DNA of 64,000 bases from Streptomyces pactum (GTDB lineage Bacteria > Actinomycetota > Actinomycetes > Streptomycetales > Streptomycetaceae): contig NZ_JACYXC010000001.1 of the NCBI RefSeq assembly GCF_016031615.1, forward strand, positions 2,542,001-2,606,000, given 5' to 3'. The notes under the pieces are model-generated. The model made no database searches, was not told where the DNA came from, and saw only the letters and a program-made list of their open reading frames with translations. Numbering within the stretch: the first letter of the stretch is position 1; every line of letters starts with the position of its first letter. A program made the translations under genes and the position numbers. Positions 60,253 to 64,000 of the stretch are shown in pieces.

Positions 60253-60897
60253 TCAGGCCATCAGCGTCCCGACGAGCGTCTCCTGGAGTTCGCCGAGCCA
60301 GAAGTACGCCACCGCCATCGGCTTGCGCGGGTCGCTGTCCGGCAGCCGCAGCAGCTCCCCGCCGTCGTCCTCGTCGCTGACCTCCAACCGGGTGCCGATG
60401 GCCAGCCGCAGGTCGTTGAGCGTGCCCAGCCACCGCCGGCTCGCCTCGGTGTCCAGCTCCAGCACCACGCCGTGGTCCCCGGCCACGGCGGCGCCCGCCG
60501 CCACCGCGTCCAGCGAGCGCACCACCGCGAGCGCGTCGTCCCGCTTGCGGGCCCGCAGGTCGTTCTCGGTGAAGCGGCGGAACTCGGCCGAGGCGGCGCG
60601 CGCCTCCTCCGCGGCGCGCCGGGCCGCCGCGTCACCGTCCTCGGGCGGCGGCGCGGCCGGATCGACGTAGGCGTCGGGGAAGAGGCGGGCCAGGGCCGGG
60701 TCGGCGGGGGGCTCGCTGGGGCCCTCGGCGAACAGCGCGTCCAGCGGGTCGGCGGAGCCGTCCGGGCCGCCGGTGCCGGGGCCGGGGCCGATCAGCTCCA
60801 GCAGCTGGACGGCGAGGCTGCGCAGGATGGAGATCTGGGCGTCGTCGAGGCTGATCGCCGCACCGCCGCCGGGCCGCGGCTCGAAGTGTCCCAGCAT
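60253..60897 (-). CDS. DUF2017 protein
   Basis: A 214-residue cytosolic protein that in actinobacteria nearly always follows clpS. It opens MLGHFEPRPGGG and has EASRRWLGTLNDLRLAIGTRLEV and PMAVAYFWLGELQETLV, the conserved C-terminal core. Its ATG overlaps the ClpS stop (ATGA). Function unknown; the fixed linkage suggests a role in ClpAP-type proteolysis. Confidence 0.92.
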   Translation of the reverse strand: MLGHFEPRPGGGAAISLDDAQISILRSLAVQLLELIGPGPGTGGPDGSADPLDALFAEGPSEPPADPALARLFPDAYVDPAAPPPEDGDAAARRAAEEARAASAEFRRFTENDLRARKRDDALAVVRSLDAVAAGAAVAGDHGVVLELDTEASRRWLGTLNDLRLAIGTRLEVSDEDDGGELLRLPDSDPRKPMAVAYFWLGELQETLVGTLMA

Positions 60898-61208
60898 CAG
60901 CGGTCCTGCTGGAGGGTGGCCCACAGGCCGTAGCCGTGCATCGCCTGCACGTCGCGTTCCATCTCCTCGCGGGTGCCGCTGGAGACGATCGCGCGGCCCT
61001 TGTGGTGGACGTCCAGCATCAGTCGGTGCGCCTTGTCCTTCGGGTAGCCGAAGTAGCTCTGGAAAACGTAGGTCACGTAGCTCATGAGGTTCACCGGGTC
61101 GTTGTGGACCACCGTCACCCAGGGCACGTCGGGCTCGGGCACCGCCGAGGGCGCCTCGCTCGACTCGGGCCGTTCGATCTCCACCGGTGCGACGCTCACG
61201 GGTTCCAT
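60897..61208 (-). CDS. clpS: ATP-dependent Clp protease adaptor ClpS
   Basis: A 103-residue N-degron adaptor. VTVVHNDPVNLMSYVTYVF is the peptide-binding core with the DPVN loop, FGYPKDKAHRLMLDVHHKGRAIV the ClpA/C contact region. It delivers N-degron substrates to the Clp ATPase. ATG at 61208. Confidence 0.96.
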   Translation of the reverse strand: MEPVSVAPVEIERPESSEAPSAVPEPDVPWVTVVHNDPVNLMSYVTYVFQSYFGYPKDKAHRLMLDVHHKGRAIVSSGTREEMERDVQAMHGYGLWATLQQDR

Positions 61209-61335
61209 GCTGCCACCCGGCCCCCCGCGGCGCACAAACGGGGGCGGGAACGCGCCGACGCCGGCCGGCGTCACCCGGCGGCCACCCGACGCCTCCCCGG
61301 CCACCACGGCGGCCCCGCCCGCCGGAACCGGGAGC

Positions 61336-61479
61336 CGACGCGCGGGGTACGGGCAGGGTCGGCGCAGGTACGGGCGAGTCGGCGCGGGTACGGGCAGGCC
61401 GACGCAGGTACGGGCGAGTCGGCGCGGGTACGGGCGGGCCGGCGCGCGGGGTAGGGCGGGCCGCGCGGGTACGGGCGGG
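61336..61479. repeat. About seven tandem copies of a 20-bp unit between clpS and pncB
   Basis: The unit GTCGGCGCRGGTACGGGCGR repeats with small changes, copies 19-22 bp long. It lies in a 520-bp gap that is otherwise C-rich without a gene. It looks like a minisatellite rather than a CRISPR, because copies are adjacent without spacers. Confidence 0.85.
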
Positions 61480-61697
61480 AGGGCACCCGCCGGAACGCTC
61501 CGGAACACCGGACCGCACCGGGGCCCGCCGGGACCGCCGCCGGCGCGGGAGGAGGCCGGCCGCCCGGGCCGCCCGGCACCCGCCCGCCGCGACCACCGCG
61601 CGCCGCACCCCCGGCCGGGCCCCACCCCGCCGGTCCCGCGGGCCCGGCGGGACCGGCACCACCCCGCCCGGCCCGTCCCGCAGGCCCTCGAACAAAA

Positions 61698-61712
61698 TCG
61701 TCAACTTGACGA
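61698..61712. promoter_or_regulatory. 15-bp palindrome upstream of pncB
   Basis: TCGTCAACTTGACGA is a perfect palindrome about one centre base, 16 bp before the pncB ATG, in an AT-richer island. Candidate operator for an NAD-metabolism repressor; the regulator is not identified. Confidence 0.5.
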
Positions 61713-61728
61713 GAATGCTGCTAGCATC

Positions 61729-63165
61729 ATGTCCATGAACACAGCGGACATGGGGCTGTCCGGAGCGGAAGGGCGCACCGGTGGCACCCGCGGGCAGGGT
61801 CCGGGCGGCAGCGCCCGGACGGACGGCGAGCCCCCGGCCGGCGGCTGGGGGAAGGTGGGCGTGCCCTCGACGGCGCTCTTCACCGACCGTTACGAACTGA
61901 CCATGCTGCAGGCGGCACTGCGGGCCGGCACCGCGGACCGGGCCTGCGTCTTCGAGGTCTTCACCCGCCGGCTGCCGGAGGGCCGCCGCTACGGCGTGGT
62001 CGCCGGCACCGGCCGGGTGCTGGACGCGGTGGAGAACTTCCGCTTCGACAGCGGGGTGCTGGACTTCCTCGCCGACCAGCGGATCGTGGACGAGCCGACG
62101 CTGCACCGGCTGGCCCGCTACCGCTTCCGCGGCGACATCTGGGGCTACCCGGAGGGCGAGGTCTACTTCCCCGGCTCCCCGATCATGCGGGTGGAGGGCT
62201 CCTTCGCCGACTGCGTGCTGCTGGAGACGGTGGTGCTGTCGATCCTCAACCACGACTCCGCGGTCGCCGCGGCGGCCTCCCGGATGGCCGTCGCCGCCGG
62301 GGACCGGCCGCTGATCGAGATGGGTGCCCGGCGCACCCATGAGCTGGCGGCCGTCGCCGCGGCCCGCGCCGCGTACGTGGGCGGCTTCGCCACCACCTCC
62401 GACCTGGCGGCCGGGTTCCGCTACAACATCCCCACCGTGGGCACCAGCGCCCACGCCTTCACCCTGCTCCACGACAGCGAGCGCGACGCCTTCACCGCGC
62501 AGGTGGAGACCCTCGGCAGCGGCACCACCCTGCTGGTGGACACCTATGACGTGGCCGAGGCGGTGCGCACCGCGGTGGAGGTGGCCGGCACCGGGCTGGG
62601 CGCGGTCCGGATCGACTCCGGCGACCTGCTCCTCCTCGCCCACCGGGTCCGGCAGCAGCTGGACGAGCTGGGCGCCCGGGACACCAAGATCGTGGTGACC
62701 AGCGACCTCGACGAGTACGCCATCGCCTCGCTGGCCGCGGCGCCGGTGGACGCGTACGGGGTGGGCACCCAGCTGGTCACCGGCAGCGGGCACCCGACCT
62801 GCTCCATGGTCTACAAGCTGGTGGCCCGCGCGGACAGCGCCGCCGGCCCGGACGCCACGGCGCCGCTGCGGGCGGTGTCGAAGCGGTCGATGGGCGGCAA
62901 GACGTCGGTCGGCGGCCGCAAGTGGGCGGCCCGGCGGCTGGACGCGGACGGGGTGGCCGAGGCCGAGGTGGTCGGCTCCGGCGAGATCCCGGACGAGCTG
63001 CGGGACCGCCTGATCCAGGTGCCGCTGGTGCGGAACGGGGAGATCGTCGGCCGCGAACCGCTGGACGCCGCCCGCGACCGCCACCGGGCCGCCCGGGCCG
63101 GACTGCCGCTCTCCGCGACCCAGCTGTCGCGCGGCGAGCCGGTCCTGCCCACCGAGTACGTGTAG
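61729..63165 (+). CDS. pncB: Nicotinate phosphoribosyltransferase
   Basis: A 478-residue NAD-salvage enzyme making nicotinate mononucleotide from nicotinate and PRPP. VPSTALFTDRYELTMLQAAL is the N-terminal signature, FEVFTRRLPEGRRYGVVAGTGR follows, the phosphoribosyl site includes MGARRTHE and GAVRIDSGDL, and VTSDLDEYAIASLAAAPVDAYGVGTQLV closes the barrel. About 33 Gly-rich residues (residues 13-45) separate the usual MNTADMGL start from VPSTALF; close relatives lack this insert. ATG at 61729 or 61735. Expected partner pncA follows. Confidence 0.95.
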   Translation: MSMNTADMGLSGAEGRTGGTRGQGPGGSARTDGEPPAGGWGKVGVPSTALFTDRYELTMLQAALRAGTADRACVFEVFTRRLPEGRRYGVVAGTGRVLDAVENFRFDSGVLDFLADQRIVDEPTLHRLARYRFRGDIWGYPEGEVYFPGSPIMRVEGSFADCVLLETVVLSILNHDSAVAAAASRMAVAAGDRPLIEMGARRTHELAAVAAARAAYVGGFATTSDLAAGFRYNIPTVGTSAHAFTLLHDSERDAFTAQVETLGSGTTLLVDTYDVAEAVRTAVEVAGTGLGAVRIDSGDLLLLAHRVRQQLDELGARDTKIVVTSDLDEYAIASLAAAPVDAYGVGTQLVTGSGHPTCSMVYKLVARADSAAGPDATAPLRAVSKRSMGGKTSVGGRKWAARRLDADGVAEAEVVGSGEIPDELRDRLIQVPLVRNGEIVGREPLDAARDRHRAARAGLPLSATQLSRGEPVLPTEYV

Positions 63166-63771
63166 GGCGGCCCGTACGCCCGTACAGCACCGCGGGGACG
63201 TGCCCCACGGCGGACACCCCTCGGGCACCCTTGCGGGGCGCACGGGTCACACCCGTACCGGCAGCCCCCGCGGGTCACGCGGGTCACGTCCGGTCGGGGA
63301 CGGCCGCTACGGGCCGGCCGGGTGCCGCACGGCGCCCACCGCCACCCGCACCGCTCCTGCTCCCGCCCGGACCGATCGGCACCGATCCGGGCGGGCCGGA
63401 GCGGAAGAGGGAGCGGGAGCGGCCCCGCCCGCGCCTCGCCCGCCCCCGGCGCCCGCCCCATGACGTTCTCCCCGCGATCCCCGATGCGCACCGCGCCCCT
63501 CGCCGCCGACCGCGACCTCGGTTGCGGACCGCGGCAGGGCCGCCAGGCGTACGGGGTGCGTGGGGCGGCGGACGCGGGTACACCTCTCTCACCGGGGCCC
63601 ACGGTCCCGGCGCGCCCACCCGCCCGGTGGACGCGGCGGGGCCGCGGCCTTGCCGGGCGGCCCCTGTCCCGGCCCTCCCCGGCAGTTCCGGAGCTTCACC
63701 TTCGGTGACATCCGCTCCGGGCCGTGCCGGGACCAGGTCCTGTTCCCCGGCCCCCACGGAAGGCAAGCCCC
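63166..63771. other. Gap between pncB and pncA, no gene seen
   Basis: About 600 bp of C-rich spacer. Reading frames are open by composition and carry Arg/Pro/Gly-rich shadow products. A GGAAGG ribosome site for pncA is at its end. Confidence 0.45.
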
Positions 63772-64000
63772 ATGCACCGCGCACTGATCGTCGTCGACGT
63801 GCAGAACGATTTCTGCGAGGGCGGCAGCCTCGCAGTCGCCGGCGGCGCGGACGTCGCCGCCGCCATCACCGACCTGATAGGGGTGGCCACGGCGGGCTAC
63901 CGGCACGTCGTGGCCACCCGTGACCACCACATCGACCCCGGGGACCACTTCTCCGAGCACCCGGACTTCGTCCACAGCTGGCCGGCGCACTGCGTGGCGG
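63772..64000 (+). CDS. pncA: Nicotinamidase (isochorismatase family), N-terminal part
   Basis: The first 76 residues of a nicotinamidase cut by the window end. ALIVVDVQNDFCEGGSLAV carries the catalytic Asp, and VVATRDHHIDPGDHFSEHPDFVHSWPAHCV includes the Asp/His metal ligands of the family and the start of the lid. It converts nicotinamide to nicotinate for PncB, whose gene lies just upstream. The catalytic Cys and oxyanion part lie beyond the window. ATG after GGAAGG. Confidence 0.92.
   Translation, partial: MHRALIVVDVQNDFCEGGSLAVAGGADVAAAITDLIGVATAGYRHVVATRDHHIDPGDHFSEHPDFVHSWPAHCVA

Noticed and set aside
61336..61479. 20-bp repeats as a CRISPR
   Set aside because: Copies are adjacent with no spacers.

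Overview
The window is a piece of a very GC-rich actinomycete chromosome, almost certainly Streptomyces or a close relative. The evidence is extreme G/C bias at third codon positions, GGAGG-type ribosome sites with many GTG starts, DasR-type operators, an LAxTG (sortase E type) surface protein, an actinobacterial acyl-CoA carboxylase with an epsilon subunit, and a gene order (bcp, tRNA, rdgB, rph, nagF, nagE1, nagE2, MBL hydrolase, cysM, cysO, JAMM protease, permease, DUF2017, clpS, pncB, pncA) that I recognise from Streptomyces core chromosomes. I see no prophage, insertion sequence, CRISPR array or large secondary-metabolite cluster.

Layout. 1-7.4 kb: tail of a zinc dehydrogenase, LLM-type flavin oxidoreductase, MFS exporter, an NMT1/THI5-type ABC binding protein with its permease, and acyl-CoA carboxylase beta and epsilon. 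7.5-12.5 kb: tandem LuxR-type regulators, an orphan secreted protein and a DsbA-like/CcdA thiol-redox pair. 12.6-17.8 kb: an AA10 LPMO with DasR sites, tRNA-Lys, a FadR-type regulator, the copper radical oxidase glxA without its usual partner cslA, and a secreted protein. 17.9-26.4 kb: a NagD-like phosphatase, then a 2-aminoethylphosphonate-type uptake and breakdown operon on the minus strand (binding protein, two permeases, ATPase, phosphonatase-like HAD, FAD oxidoreductase) with a GntR/HutC regulator. 26.4-36.6 kb: an LAxTG surface protein, a ROK repressor divergent from a damaged Gfo/Idh oxidoreductase, an FAH-family hydrolase, a candidate structured RNA, a disrupted DUF445 protein and an SGNH hydrolase. 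36.7-44.2 kb: a DUF1707 protein, a three-gene ABC-2 exporter and a class A penicillin-binding protein. 44.4-64 kb: SMR exporter, GroES-like protein, and the conserved core block ending in a truncated nicotinamidase.

How the genes work together. Chitin and GlcNAc use links the LPMO to nagF, nagE1 and nagE2, with 16-bp DasR-like operators at all three promoters. CysM, CysO and the JAMM protease form the sulfur-carrier route to cysteine; this CysO carries a 20-residue tail after its Gly-Gly. DUF2017, ClpS, PncB and PncA form the proteolysis-adaptor and NAD-salvage end of the window.

The most unusual signal is repeated local sequence damage. There is a 58-bp perfect inverted copy of a coding segment just after the phosphonate binding-protein gene, a 25-bp perfect foldback where the Rossmann motif of a Gfo/Idh gene should be, a 56-bp direct copy inside the DUF445 gene, a collapsed phnT/phnU junction, and single-base slips in nagE1 and the PBP gene. 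They are either template-switch mutations or assembly errors; reads across these sites would decide.
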